Source: DGNJ01 sp002388905 (GTDB lineage Bacteria; Pseudomonadota; Gammaproteobacteria; Pseudomonadales; Porticoccaceae). From it: a stretch of 64,000 nucleotides of DNA. The notes beneath the pieces were generated by a model. That model ran no database searches and was not told where the DNA came from. It worked only from the letters and a program-made list of their open reading frames with translations. How positions within the stretch are numbered: position 1 is the stretch's first letter; each line of letters begins with the position of its first letter. Below, piece by piece: positions 35,630-44,893 of the stretch. The stretch lies in contig DAITSJ010000008.1 of assembly GCA_036843405.1 (NCBI GenBank), positions 62,001 to 126,000 on the forward strand, given 5' to 3'. The translations under genes and the position numbers were made by a program.

Positions 35630-36078
35630 TAGTGGGTCACCGCCGGTTCCACGGCCTCGATGGCCACCTTGAAGGTGATGTCATAGCCGGCCAGGGGGTG
35701 ATTGAAGTCGACGGTCACCCGGTCGCCGTCGACGGCGGCGATGACACCGGGCAATTCCGCCTTCTGGGCGTCCGCGAAGGAGACCACCAGGCCCTCTTCC
35801 AGTTCCAGTTCTGGGGAAAAATCCAGGCGCGACATTTCCTGGACATTGCTGGGGTTATGCTGACCGAAGCCCTGTTCGGGCTTCATCTCAAACGTTTCCC
35901 GGTCACCGGGCCGCAATCCGAACAAAGCTTCCTCGTAGCCGGCCAGCAGGCTGCCGTCCCCCACCTCGAAAACGGCGGGATCGCCGTCGAAATTGGAATC
36001 CACCACGGTGCCGTCAGGCAGGGCGAGGGAAAAATACAGGGTAACCCGGGTACCGGGGCCAACGGCGATATCAGTCAT
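35629..36078 (-). CDS. fkpB: FKBP-type peptidyl-prolyl isomerase, SlyD/FkpB-like
   Basis: 149 residues of the small FKBP plus insert-in-flap type (GTRVTLYFSLALPDGTVVDSNFDG; VDFNHPLAGYDITFKVAIEAV). No His-rich metal tail, which separates it from SlyD. FkpB isomerises prolyl bonds and stabilises folding intermediates. It overlaps the lspA end by eight bases and precedes ispH, exactly as in E. coli. Confidence 0.94.
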   Translation of the reverse strand: MTDIAVGPGTRVTLYFSLALPDGTVVDSNFDGDPAVFEVGDGSLLAGYEEALFGLRPGDRETFEMKPEQGFGQHNPSNVQEMSRLDFSPELELEEGLVVSFADAQKAELPGVIAAVDGDRVTVDFNHPLAGYDITFKVAIEAVEPAVTH

Positions 36079-36583
36079 GAACTTCGTTGCTCTTACGGGT
36101 CAGGAATGCCTCGGCGACAATCAAAACGGCGCCGACCGTAATCGCGGAGTCGGCGATATTGAAGGCCGGCCAGTACCAGTCATCGTAGTGCAGCTGAATA
36201 AAGTCGACAACATGGCCCAGCACCAGCCGGTCCCAGAGGTTGCCCAGGGCGCCGCCCAGAATCAGCGCCAGCGCCGATCGCTGCAAACGCGCTTGCGCGG
36301 GCAACCGCCAGATCCAGACCAGCAGCACGGCACTTACCCCCAGGGCGATGATGGCGAAAAACCAGCGCTGCCAGCCGTCGGCGTCGCTCAGGAAACTGAA
36401 CGCGGCCCCGGGGTTGTACAACAGGGTCAGGTTGAAAAAACCGGTGATCGCTACGGGGCGGCCATACTCCAGCGCCGCCACGGCCATGGTCTTGGTAACC
36501 TGGTCGAGCACGACCACCAGCAGGGCCAGCAGGTACCAGCGCCCTGCGCCGCCGGCAGCAAACACCGGGGTCACGCGGGACAC
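36071..36583 (-). CDS. lspA: Lipoprotein signal peptidase
   Basis: 170 residues with four membrane helices. The aspartyl catalytic dyad is in the conserved blocks GNLWDRLVLGHVVDFI and FNIADSAITVG. It removes signal peptides from prolipoproteins after diacylglycerol transfer, so it serves PilP, LptM and the small lipoprotein found here. Two bases separate it from ileS upstream. Confidence 0.97.
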   Translation of the reverse strand: MSRVTPVFAAGGAGRWYLLALLVVVLDQVTKTMAVAALEYGRPVAITGFFNLTLLYNPGAAFSFLSDADGWQRWFFAIIALGVSAVLLVWIWRLPAQARLQRSALALILGGALGNLWDRLVLGHVVDFIQLHYDDWYWPAFNIADSAITVGAVLIVAEAFLTRKSNEVHD

Positions 36584-36585
36584 GA

Positions 36586-39426
36586 TCAGGCGTAGCGCCG
36601 TGTTTCGCCGGCGCCCTCGATATTGTCAACGCAGCGACCGCATAAGAGGGGATGTTCGGCATGAAGGCCCACATCTTCCCGGTGGTGCCAGCAGCGCACG
36701 CACTTTTCGTACCCGGCTGTGGCAACCCGCACCCGCAGGCCCTCCATGGGCGAGGCCTGGCCCACCTCGCCGAGGTGATCGGCGGATGTGTTCTCCACGG
36801 TGGCGGAAGAGGTAATGGTGACGAAACGCAACTCATCGCCAAGCTTCTCCAGGACCGCAGCGATGGCAGGCACCGCGTACAGGGTGACCTGGGCCTGGAG
36901 CGCGCCGCGCAGATTGCCGGCCTTGCGCTCGTCCTCGATAACCTTGTTGACCGCTTCCTTGGCCTCGGCGATTATCGCCCAGTCGTCGGCGCTGATGGTG
37001 GCATCTTCCGGCAGCCGCTCCAGGAAGTACCACTCGGCGGCGAATACCGGTTCGCGCCGGTCCCCCGGCATATGCTGCCAGATTTCATCGGCGGTGAAGC
37101 TGAGAATGGGCGCGATCCAGCGCACGAACGCCTCTACCACATGATAAATGGCGGTCTGGGCGGAGCGGCGGGGCAGGCTGTCAGTGCCGCAGGTGTAGAT
37201 ACGATCCTTGATGATATCCAGATAAAAGCCGCCCATATCGCCGACACAGAAATTGTGCAGGCGCTGGTAGATCATGTGGAAGTTGTAGCTGTCGTAGAGC
37301 GCGACGATCTCCTCCTGCAGGCGCGCGGTGCGATCCATGGCCCAGCGGTCGAGCCAGAGCATGTCGGCGGCGGCGACACTGTCCCGGTCGGGGTCGAAGC
37401 CGTCGAGATTGGAGAGGAAGAAGCGGGCGGTATTGCGGATACGCCGATAGGAATCGGCGGTACGTTTGAGAATCTCGTCGGAGACGCTCATCTCGCCGCT
37501 GAAATCCGTGGCCGCCACCCACAGGCGCAGGACATCCGCCCCCAGTTGATTCACCACCTTCTGGGGCGAAACCACGTTGCCCACGGATTTCGACATTTTG
37601 CGGCCCTGGGCATCGACGGTGAAGCCGTGGGTAAGCACGGCCCTGTAGGGAGCCTCGCCGTTGATGGCCAAAGAGGTTTTCAGGGATGACTGGAACCAGC
37701 CCCGGTGCTGGTCGGAGCCCTCCAGATAGAGTTCGGCGGGAAAGTGCAGTTGCTCGCGCTGACGCAGCACCGAATAGTGGGTCACGCCGGAATCGAACCA
37801 CACGTCCAGGGTATCGGTCACCTTCTCATAGCGCTGCGCCTCGTCGCCCAGCAGCTCCGCCGGGTCCAGATCCCACCAGGCATCCATGCCCCGGGCTTCC
37901 ACGCGGCTGGCCACCGCCTCGATGAGGGCCGGGGTGTCGGGGTGCGGGTCGCCGCTCTGGCGATCCACGAACAGGGCAATGGGCACACCCCAGGTGCGCT
38001 GTCGGGAGATGCACCAGTCGGGGCTGTTGTCGAGCATGGAGTCCATGCGAGCCCGGCCCCAGGCCGGGTGCCAGGCCACCTGCTTGACGGCACCCTTGCA
38101 CGCTTCCAGCAGCCCATTGGCGGTCATGCTCACAAACCACTGGGGCGTGGCCCGGAAGATCAGGGGTGTCTTGGTGCGCCAGCAGTGGGGGAAGCTGTGG
38201 GTGAGTTTGTCCTGGTGCAGCAGCTGGCCGCGCTCGTCCAATACCGCCACCACTTTTTCATCCACTTTATAGACGTGCTCGCCGGCGAAAAGCGGCACGT
38301 CGTCCCGGTAGACGCCGTTGTCGTCAATGTAATTGAGGGTGCCGATACCGTAGCGGGCGGCCACGACGAAGTCGTCCATGCCGTGGTCGGGCGCGGTATG
38401 CACGCAGCCGGTACCGGCCTCGGTGGTGACGTGGTCACCCAGCAGCACCGGCACCTGGCGATCATCGTAAAAAGGGTGACGCAGGGACAGCTTTTCCAGG
38501 GCCGCGCCCTTGAAGCGACCGACGATCCGGTAGTCGTCGATACCGCACTCGGCGGCGGTGGCCCCGAGCAGGTCCTCGGCGAGAATCAGCCGGCGGCGTT
38601 TGCCGGCCAGTTGACACTCCACCGCCACGTAGTCGAAGTCCGGGTGCACGGATACCGCCCGGTTGGCGGGCAATGTCCAGGGGGTGGTGGTCCAGATCAC
38701 CACGGCTATGTCGCCTTCGCCCGTCAGCGACCCCACCGCGGCTTCCAGGGCGACGCTGTCGGCCACCGGGAAGCTCACATAGATGGAGAAGGAGGTTTTG
38801 TCCTTGTATTCCACCTCCGCCTCGGCCAGGGCCGAGCCACCCACCACGCTCCAGTAGACCGGCTTGTAGCCTTTGACCAGATGGCCGTTTTCAGCGATCT
38901 TGCCCAAAGCCCGGATAATGTCGGCCTCGATGCGGGGGTCGATGGTCAGGTAGGGATTGTCCCAGTCCCCGAACACGCCCAGGCGCACGAAGTCCTTTTT
39001 CTGCCCCTCCACCTGGCGCAGGGCATACTCCCGGCACTTTTGCCGGAAGGTGCGGTGATCCACCTTATCGCCGGCCTTGCCGATCTTTTTCTCGACATTG
39101 TGCTCAATGGGCAGGCCGTGGCAGTCCCAGCCGGGCACATAGGGCGCATCGTAACCACTCAGGACCCGGGCCTTGACGATAATGTCCTTGAGCACCTTAT
39201 TGACAGCGTGGCCGATATGGATCTCGCCGTTGGCATAGGGAGGGCCATCGTGAAGGATGAATTTATCCCGACCGGCCCGGGCGGCGCGCACGACCCGGTA
39301 GATATCCTGTTGCTGCCACTTCTTCAACCGGTCCGGCTCCCGCTGGGCCAGATTGGCTTTCATGGGGAAATCCGTCCGGGGGAGGTTCAGGGTCGCCTTG
39401 TAGTCTTTCTCTGTCGGTTCAGTCAT
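36586..39426 (-). CDS. ileS: Isoleucyl-tRNA synthetase
   Basis: 946 residues from ATG 39426 (MTEPTEKDYKATLNLPRTDFPMKANL); five extra codons upstream are not used in relatives. Class I signatures HIGHAVNK and KMSKSVGN are present, as is the C-terminal zinc ribbon CVRCWHH ... CGRCVDN typical of the eubacterial IleRS1. It charges tRNA-Ile and edits valine. It is in the conserved ribF-ileS-lspA order. Confidence 0.97.
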   Translation of the reverse strand: MTEPTEKDYKATLNLPRTDFPMKANLAQREPDRLKKWQQQDIYRVVRAARAGRDKFILHDGPPYANGEIHIGHAVNKVLKDIIVKARVLSGYDAPYVPGWDCHGLPIEHNVEKKIGKAGDKVDHRTFRQKCREYALRQVEGQKKDFVRLGVFGDWDNPYLTIDPRIEADIIRALGKIAENGHLVKGYKPVYWSVVGGSALAEAEVEYKDKTSFSIYVSFPVADSVALEAAVGSLTGEGDIAVVIWTTTPWTLPANRAVSVHPDFDYVAVECQLAGKRRRLILAEDLLGATAAECGIDDYRIVGRFKGAALEKLSLRHPFYDDRQVPVLLGDHVTTEAGTGCVHTAPDHGMDDFVVAARYGIGTLNYIDDNGVYRDDVPLFAGEHVYKVDEKVVAVLDERGQLLHQDKLTHSFPHCWRTKTPLIFRATPQWFVSMTANGLLEACKGAVKQVAWHPAWGRARMDSMLDNSPDWCISRQRTWGVPIALFVDRQSGDPHPDTPALIEAVASRVEARGMDAWWDLDPAELLGDEAQRYEKVTDTLDVWFDSGVTHYSVLRQREQLHFPAELYLEGSDQHRGWFQSSLKTSLAINGEAPYRAVLTHGFTVDAQGRKMSKSVGNVVSPQKVVNQLGADVLRLWVAATDFSGEMSVSDEILKRTADSYRRIRNTARFFLSNLDGFDPDRDSVAAADMLWLDRWAMDRTARLQEEIVALYDSYNFHMIYQRLHNFCVGDMGGFYLDIIKDRIYTCGTDSLPRRSAQTAIYHVVEAFVRWIAPILSFTADEIWQHMPGDRREPVFAAEWYFLERLPEDATISADDWAIIAEAKEAVNKVIEDERKAGNLRGALQAQVTLYAVPAIAAVLEKLGDELRFVTITSSATVENTSADHLGEVGQASPMEGLRVRVATAGYEKCVRCWHHREDVGLHAEHPLLCGRCVDNIEGAGETRRYA

Positions 39427-39485
39427 GCTTTTCCGCGTCAACCAAAATCTCTTGCCGCCACCGCTCCCGGTGGTGCCGTTCCAAG

Positions 39486-40427
39486 TCAGTGCCGGGCAAA
39501 GAAGGCCCGGGCATAGTCGATATCGGCGTGAATATGCTCCAGCAATTCGTCCACGCCCGAAAACTGTTTTTCCTCACGGATCTTTTCCAGGAATTCCACC
39601 ACGATCCGCTTGCCGTACATATCGCCCTGCCAGTCGAGCAGGTGCACTTCCAGGAGCGGTTCCACCAGGTCACCCACCGTGGGACGCACGCCCACGTTGG
39701 CGACACCGGGCAGGCGCTCGCCATCGCAGCAGACCTCCACCACGAAAACACCGGTCAACGGCGCACGAAAGCGCTTAAGGTGGACATTGGCGGTGGGCAC
39801 GCCCAACTGGCTGCCCAGACGCTGACCATGCACCACCCGGCCGGTGATGGTGAAAGGCTTGCCCAGCAATTGCGCCGCCTTGGCAAAATTGCCGGCCTCC
39901 AGTTCTTCCCGGACCCAACTGCTGCTGATGCGCCGGCCATCCTGCTCGATGGTGCAGGTGTCGATAACATCAAAGCCATTTTCCCGGCCGGCGGCCTTGA
40001 GCATATCGCTGTCGCCGGCCCGGTCGCAGCCGAACCGGAAGTCGTCGCCCACCACCAGACAGCGCACCCGGACTCCCTCCACCAACACCCGCTGGATAAA
40101 CTCCCGGGCGTCCAGGGTGCGCAGGGTGCGGTTGAACTGCAGGCAGACAATCCTGTCGATACCCAGGTCGTAAAGTGCCTCGGCTTTCTCCCGCAGGCGC
40201 ATGAGCCGGGCCGGCGCTTTTTCCCGGGTGAAATACTCCCGGGGATGGGGCTCGAAAATCATCGCCACGGAGGGCAACCGGTATACGGTTGCCCTCTGCT
40301 TGACCTGGGCAACGATGGCCTGATGGCCCAGATGGATACCGTCGAAGGTACCGATGGTGGCCACGCAACCGGAAGTCGGCGGATGCAGATTGTGCAGGCC
40401 GCGGATAAATGTTCTGGTCACGGTCAC
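39486..40427 (-). CDS. ribF: Bifunctional riboflavin kinase/FMN adenylyltransferase
   Basis: 313 residues. The N-terminal FAD synthetase domain has the nucleotidyl-transferase motif TIGTFDGIHLGHQAIV, and the C-terminal flavokinase domain the GxxLG-type loop VVHGQRLGSQLGVPTANV. It produces FMN and FAD. It lies between murJ (72 bases upstream) and ileS (59 bases downstream). No rare or FMN-riboswitch features were seen at its start. Confidence 0.96.
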   Translation of the reverse strand: MTVTRTFIRGLHNLHPPTSGCVATIGTFDGIHLGHQAIVAQVKQRATVYRLPSVAMIFEPHPREYFTREKAPARLMRLREKAEALYDLGIDRIVCLQFNRTLRTLDAREFIQRVLVEGVRVRCLVVGDDFRFGCDRAGDSDMLKAAGRENGFDVIDTCTIEQDGRRISSSWVREELEAGNFAKAAQLLGKPFTITGRVVHGQRLGSQLGVPTANVHLKRFRAPLTGVFVVEVCCDGERLPGVANVGVRPTVGDLVEPLLEVHLLDWQGDMYGKRIVVEFLEKIREEKQFSGVDELLEHIHADIDYARAFFARH

Positions 40428-40499
40428 TCGTCGTACAGCGGTCAGGCCGCGCAGTATAACGCACCGGGGCGCGGCGATATAGGTCCCGGCGGGGTGGCG

Positions 40500-42119
40500 T
40501 CAGCGTGGCGCTTGCCTGGATTGGAAGTCGCGCCGACGCAGGCCCGCCAGGAAAAGGGTCGCGGCATACGCCCCCAGCCCGGCGCAACAGATTCCGCCAA
40601 GCCAGAGCACCCGGTAAGCCCAGCCGATAGCGAACCAGTCGTCCACCCCCCGCAGCCCCAGGACCACCACCGCGGCCATGACAATATTGGCCGCGCCCAT
40701 CTGCCCGGCAAAGCGCAGCCAGCCCCCGGCGGCGCGGTACACTCCCTGCCGACGCAGACCCCGGTACAGCAGGTACCCGTTGAGAAATGCCGCCAGGGCC
40801 GTGGCCGTGGCCAGGCCCACATGCCCGATGCGCCAGTAATGATGGAGAGGCACTACCAGCGCGATATTGAGCACCATGTTGGCAGTCATGGCGATGACCC
40901 CGATACGCACGGGGGTGCGGGTATCCTGGCGGGCAAAATAACCGGGAGCCAACACCTTGATCAGCATAAAGGCGATCAGCCCCGCGGCGTAGGCCCTGAG
41001 GCTCAGTGCGGACATGGCGATATCCCGCACCAGGATTTCCGAGCCATCGTAGAACAGGGTGATCAGGATGGGCTCGGCGAGCAGCATCAGGGCAATGGTC
41101 GCGGGCACGGCTATGAGCAAGACCATGCGCACGGCCCAATCCAGGGTGACCGCGAAGGTATCCGGATCGGCGGCGGCATGCTGTCGGGACAGGCTGGGCA
41201 GTATCACTGTGCCGATGGCGACACCGAATACCCCCAACGGCAATTCCGAGAGGCGATCCGAATAATACAGCCAGGAGACACTGCCAGTGGGCAGGAAGGA
41301 GGCAATCACGGTATCCAGCAGCAGGTTCACCTGGCTGACCGAGACCCCGAAAATGGCCGGCGCCATAAGACGGAGGATCTTGCGCACCCCCTCGTCCCGC
41401 CAGTCGATGACGGGCCGGGGCATCAGTCCTATCTGGTGCAGGAAGGGCAACTGGAACAACAGTTGCACACAACCCGCGACAAAGACCCCCCAGGACAACG
41501 CATAGGCGGGCTCGCTGAACCAGGCGGCACCCCAAAGGGCCGCGCCGATCAGGCAGAGATTGAGCCACACCGGGGTAAAGGCGGGCACCGCGAAACGGTC
41601 GTAACTGTTGAGGATACCGGCACTCAGGCCGGTCAGGGAGATCAGCAGCAGGTAGGGAAAGGTGATCCGGATCATCGCCGCCGCGGCGTCGAACTTGACC
41701 GGATCGCCGACGAAACCCGGCGCGAACAGGGCCGCCACCAGGGGCGCTCCAACCACCACCAGCCCGGTAATCAGCAAGAGCACCGAGCCCAGGGCGCCGG
41801 CCACCCGATCGATCAGTGCCTTGACCGCGGCCCGGGAACCGGCTTCCCGGTATTCGCCGAGAACCGGCACGAACGCCTGGGCGAAGGCGCCTTCGGCAAA
41901 CAGGCGGCGCAGGAAGTTGGGGATCTTGAAAGCGACAAAGAAGGCGTCGGCGAGACCATCGGCGCCGATCACCCGGGCGAAGACCACATCCCTTATCAGG
42001 CCCAGCACCCGCGAAACCATGGTCATGGTACTGACCACGGCACTGGAACGCAGCAGGCTCGCAGCAGCCGCCGGCCGGTGATCGCTGTCGGTTGTCGGGG
42101 AAGGCGTCTTCTTGTCCAA
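40500..42119 (-). CDS. murJ: Lipid II flippase MurJ
   Basis: About 539 residues from TTG 42119. The sequence LLRSSAVVSTMTMVSRVLG matches the E. coli MurJ start LLKSLAAVSSMTMFSRVLG, so the true start is shortly upstream; TTG 42119 is the best candidate, but no strong ribosome site confirms it. Upstream codons would run into hslV on the other strand. About fourteen membrane helices are present, with the signature DAFFVAFKIPNFLRRLFAEG. It flips lipid II across the inner membrane for cell-wall synthesis. Confidence 0.92.
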   Translation of the reverse strand: MDKKTPSPTTDSDHRPAAAASLLRSSAVVSTMTMVSRVLGLIRDVVFARVIGADGLADAFFVAFKIPNFLRRLFAEGAFAQAFVPVLGEYREAGSRAAVKALIDRVAGALGSVLLLITGLVVVGAPLVAALFAPGFVGDPVKFDAAAAMIRITFPYLLLISLTGLSAGILNSYDRFAVPAFTPVWLNLCLIGAALWGAAWFSEPAYALSWGVFVAGCVQLLFQLPFLHQIGLMPRPVIDWRDEGVRKILRLMAPAIFGVSVSQVNLLLDTVIASFLPTGSVSWLYYSDRLSELPLGVFGVAIGTVILPSLSRQHAAADPDTFAVTLDWAVRMVLLIAVPATIALMLLAEPILITLFYDGSEILVRDIAMSALSLRAYAAGLIAFMLIKVLAPGYFARQDTRTPVRIGVIAMTANMVLNIALVVPLHHYWRIGHVGLATATALAAFLNGYLLYRGLRRQGVYRAAGGWLRFAGQMGAANIVMAAVVVLGLRGVDDWFAIGWAYRVLWLGGICCAGLGAYAATLFLAGLRRRDFQSRQAPR

Positions 42120-42182
42120 TGGCTTTGCGCCCGCTGAAATTGGGGCAGTGTAACCCGCATCCCGCGCCAATTCAGCCGGCGG

Positions 42183-42210
42183 ATTGAATTCCGGCGCCGG
42201 ACCCCCATAT
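42183..42210 (+). promoter_or_regulatory. Sigma-32 heat-shock promoter of hslVU
   Basis: A -35-like TTGAATT (42184-42190), a 12-base spacer and the -10 CCCCATAT (42203-42210) match the RpoH consensus (CTTGAAA, CCCCATNT). It ends 33 bases before the hslV start. HslVU is a classic heat-shock operon, which supports the call. Confidence 0.7.
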
Positions 42211-42243
42211 ACACCCCCTATAAGCCGAGAAGGGAGAGACGTT

Positions 42244-42789
42244 TTGGAACAGTACCGAGGAACCACCATTCTGTCCGTGCGCCGCAACGGCCGCGTCGTG
42301 ATCGGCGGGGACGGCCAGGTATCCCTGGGTAACACCATCATGAAAGGCAATGCCCGCAAAGTGCGGCGCCTGCACCGCAACCAGGTCATCGCCGGTTTCG
42401 CCGGCGGCACCGCCGACGCCTTTACACTCTTCGAACGTTTTGAGGCCAAGCTCGAACAGAATCACGGCCACCTGGTCAAGGCGGCGGTGGAACTGGCCAA
42501 GGACTGGCGCACCGACCGCATGTTGCGCCGCCTGGAGGCCCTGCTGGCCGTGGCCGACAAGGATGCCTCCCTGATCATCACTGGCAACGGCGACGTCATC
42601 GAGCCGGAACAGGACCTGATCGCCATCGGTTCCGGCGGCCCCTACGCCCAGTCCGCCGCCCGGGCCCTGCTCGAGCACACCGACCTGAGCGCCCGGGAAA
42701 TCGTCGACAAGGGCCTGGAGATTGCCGGCGACGTCTGCATCTACACCAACCAGAACCGCACCATTGAAGAACTCGACTATTCGGCCTGA
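42244..42789 (+). CDS. hslV: HslV, ATP-dependent protease proteolytic subunit
   Basis: 181 residues from TTG 42244, preceded by AAGGGAGAG; the annotated longer frame (42184) has no relation to the family. A six-residue propeptide (MEQYRG) precedes the catalytic Thr of TTILSVRRNG, the N-terminal nucleophile after processing. The remainder is close to E. coli HslV (GFAGGTADAFTLF; GNGDVI). It forms a hexameric double ring capped by HslU. Confidence 0.96.
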   Translation: MEQYRGTTILSVRRNGRVVIGGDGQVSLGNTIMKGNARKVRRLHRNQVIAGFAGGTADAFTLFERFEAKLEQNHGHLVKAAVELAKDWRTDRMLRRLEALLAVADKDASLIITGNGDVIEPEQDLIAIGSGGPYAQSAARALLEHTDLSAREIVDKGLEIAGDVCIYTNQNRTIEELDYSA

Positions 42790-42816
42790 ACCAAGCCGAG
42801 AGACAGGAACCACCCT

Positions 42817-44142
42817 ATGTCCAATATGACCCCCCGCGAAATTGTCCACGAACTGAACCGCCATATCGTCGGCCAGGACGGCGCCAAGCGCGCGGTGGCC
42901 ATCGCCCTGCGTAACCGCTGGCGGCGAATGCAGGTGCCCGAGGAACTGCGCGCCGAGATCACCCCCAAGAACATCCTCATGATCGGTCCCACCGGGGTGG
43001 GCAAAACCGAGATCGCCCGCCGCCTGGCCAGGCTCGCCAATGCGCCCTTCATCAAGGTGGAGGCCACCAAGTTCACCGAGGTGGGCTATGTGGGGCGGGA
43101 CGTGGAATCCATCGTCAGGGACCTGGTGGAATCGGCCGTCAAACAGATACGGGAGCAGGAAATGCAGCGGGTCCGGCAGCGCGCCGAGGACGCCGCCGAG
43201 GAACGCATCCTCAACGCCCTGCTGCCGCCGGCCCGGGACGCCGAACCGGAGCAGACCGAAACGTCCACCCGCCAGGTGTTCCGCAAGAAGTTGCGCCAGG
43301 GGGAACTGGACGACAAGGAGATCGAAATCGCCGTGTCCCAGGCGCCGGTGGGCGTGGAGATCATGGCGCCGCCAGGCATGGAGGAAATGACCAACCAGCT
43401 CCAGAACATGTTCTCCTCCATGGGCAGCGGCAAGACCAAAACCCGCAAAATGACTGTCGCCCAGGCCAGGAAAACGGTCACCGACGAGGAGGCCGCCAAG
43501 CTGGTCAACGAGGAGGACATCAAGAGCCGTGCCCTGAGCGCCACCGAGGAGAACGGCATCGTCTTTATCGACGAGATCGACAAGGTGGCCAAGCGGGGCG
43601 AGACCTCCGGCACCGATGTGTCCCGGGAGGGTGTCCAACGGGACCTGCTGCCCCTGATCGAGGGCTGCACCGTGAGCACCAAACACGGCATGGTGCGCAC
43701 CGACCACATCCTGTTCATCGCCTCCGGAGCCTTCCATTTTTCCAAGCCCTCGGACCTGATTCCGGAGCTTCAGGGCCGCCTGCCCATCCGGGTGGAACTG
43801 GAATCCCTGAGCGCCGCGGATTTCGAGCGCATCCTCACCGAACCCAGCGCCTCCCTCACCGAGCAGTACCGGGAATTGCTGGCCACCGAGGGGATGAAAG
43901 TCACTTTCACGCCGGACGGGGTTCGCCGCATCGCGGAAATCAGCTGGGAGGTCAACGAAAGCACCGAGAATATCGGCGCCCGGCGCCTGCATACGATTAT
44001 GGAACACCTGCTGGAAGAGGTGTCCTACACGGCGGCGGATGCCACCGCCGATACCGAGCCCTTGGAGATCACGCCGGAATTCGTCGACCGCCACCTGAGC
44101 GAAGTGGCCCGGGACGAGGACCTGTCGCGGTTTATACTGTAG
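42817..44142 (+). CDS. hslU: HslU, ATPase subunit of the HslVU protease
   Basis: 441 residues, a full-length ClpX-like AAA+ unfoldase. Walker A is GPTGVGKTEIA, Walker B is GIVFIDEIDKVAKRG, the substrate pore loop GYVGRDVESI is near residue 90, and the I-domain lies between them. The C-terminus ends LSRFIL, the tail that inserts into HslV and activates it. It follows hslV by 27 bases. The enzyme degrades misfolded and regulatory proteins under heat stress. Confidence 0.97.
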   Translation: MSNMTPREIVHELNRHIVGQDGAKRAVAIALRNRWRRMQVPEELRAEITPKNILMIGPTGVGKTEIARRLARLANAPFIKVEATKFTEVGYVGRDVESIVRDLVESAVKQIREQEMQRVRQRAEDAAEERILNALLPPARDAEPEQTETSTRQVFRKKLRQGELDDKEIEIAVSQAPVGVEIMAPPGMEEMTNQLQNMFSSMGSGKTKTRKMTVAQARKTVTDEEAAKLVNEEDIKSRALSATEENGIVFIDEIDKVAKRGETSGTDVSREGVQRDLLPLIEGCTVSTKHGMVRTDHILFIASGAFHFSKPSDLIPELQGRLPIRVELESLSAADFERILTEPSASLTEQYRELLATEGMKVTFTPDGVRRIAEISWEVNESTENIGARRLHTIMEHLLEEVSYTAADATADTEPLEITPEFVDRHLSEVARDEDLSRFIL

Positions 44143-44170
44143 GCAGGCACACGACAACGGAAACGCACTG

Positions 44171-44545
44171 ATGACGCCGACCCGGATCAAACTGCACAAG
44201 GGCGAGGGCAGCCTGGAACTGGGTTTCCCCGACGGAACTCACTATACGCTGAGCGGCGAGTACCTGCGGATTAATTCCCCCAGCGCCGAGGTCAAGGGTC
44301 ACGGCCCCGGCCAGGAAGTGCTCCAGTGGGGCAAGAAGGATGTCAAAGTCACCGGCATCGAGCGCTCCGGCAACTACGCGGTGCAACTGGCCTTCGACGA
44401 CGGCCACGACACCGGCATCTACAGCTGGTCGTACCTGCACGATCTGTGTATCAACCGCGACACCTACTGGCAGCGCTACCTGGACCGGCTCCACGAGGAA
44501 GGCAAATCCCGGGACCCGGAGGTTCAGGTGGTCAGGCTCATGTAA
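44171..44545 (+). CDS. DUF971 protein (gamma-butyrobetaine hydroxylase-like N-terminal domain)
   Basis: 124 residues, entirely the DUF971/GBBH-like_N domain: TRIKLHKGEGSLELGFPDG, LSGEYLRINSPSAEVKGHG, and YSWSYLHDLCINRDTYWQRY. The family often follows hslU, as here (28-base gap). Some members bind iron-sulfur clusters or assist cluster insertion; nothing in this sequence decides that. Confidence 0.9.
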   Translation: MTPTRIKLHKGEGSLELGFPDGTHYTLSGEYLRINSPSAEVKGHGPGQEVLQWGKKDVKVTGIERSGNYAVQLAFDDGHDTGIYSWSYLHDLCINRDTYWQRYLDRLHEEGKSRDPEVQVVRLM

Positions 44546-44585
44546 AGGCCGTAGACTACAGCTCCCGGAACCGCGAAGAGGCCCT

Positions 44586-44876
44586 ATGAAAACCGTCCTC
44601 GGCCACAGCCTGATTCTGCTGCTCGCGGCCACCATGGCGGGCTGTTCCGGCCTGCCCCACCCCTATAGGGATACCTGCGCCCGGGAACTGGACGCCGCCT
44701 GGCGCGAACTGGACATCGCCAAGGCCCGTGGCTTCGCCGGCACAGTGAGCTATGCCAAGGCCCTGGGACTGATCACCACCGCCCGCACCATGCAGACCGT
44801 GGAGAATTTCGACGGCTGCTACAAGAATGCCAACAAGGCCCGCTTCTATATTGTCGAATCCCTGGAAGGCCGCTGA
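44586..44876 (+). CDS. Small lipoprotein, function unknown
   Basis: 96 residues from ATG 44586. The signal peptide ends with the lipobox TMAGC (Cys20), and the mature part has two further cysteines (near DTCARELD and FDGCYKN) that could form a disulfide. A helix-rich middle (WRELDIAKARGF) is followed by SYAKALGLITTARTMQ. Similar small lipoproteins downstream of hslU/DUF971 occur in gammaproteobacteria, with no known role. It is convergent with atzF, 17 bases apart, and no terminator is visible. Confidence 0.75.
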   Translation: MKTVLGHSLILLLAATMAGCSGLPHPYRDTCARELDAAWRELDIAKARGFAGTVSYAKALGLITTARTMQTVENFDGCYKNANKARFYIVESLEGR

Positions 44877-44893
44877 CCCTTCCCTTCGCAGAC

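Noticed and set aside
39489..42137. Long plus-strand open frame (882 residues) opposite ribF and murJ
   Set aside because: Antisense to two conserved genes, with no start signal or recognisable domain.
42172..44199. Long minus-strand open frame (675 residues) opposite hslV/hslU
   Set aside because: Shadow of strongly conserved hslVU.
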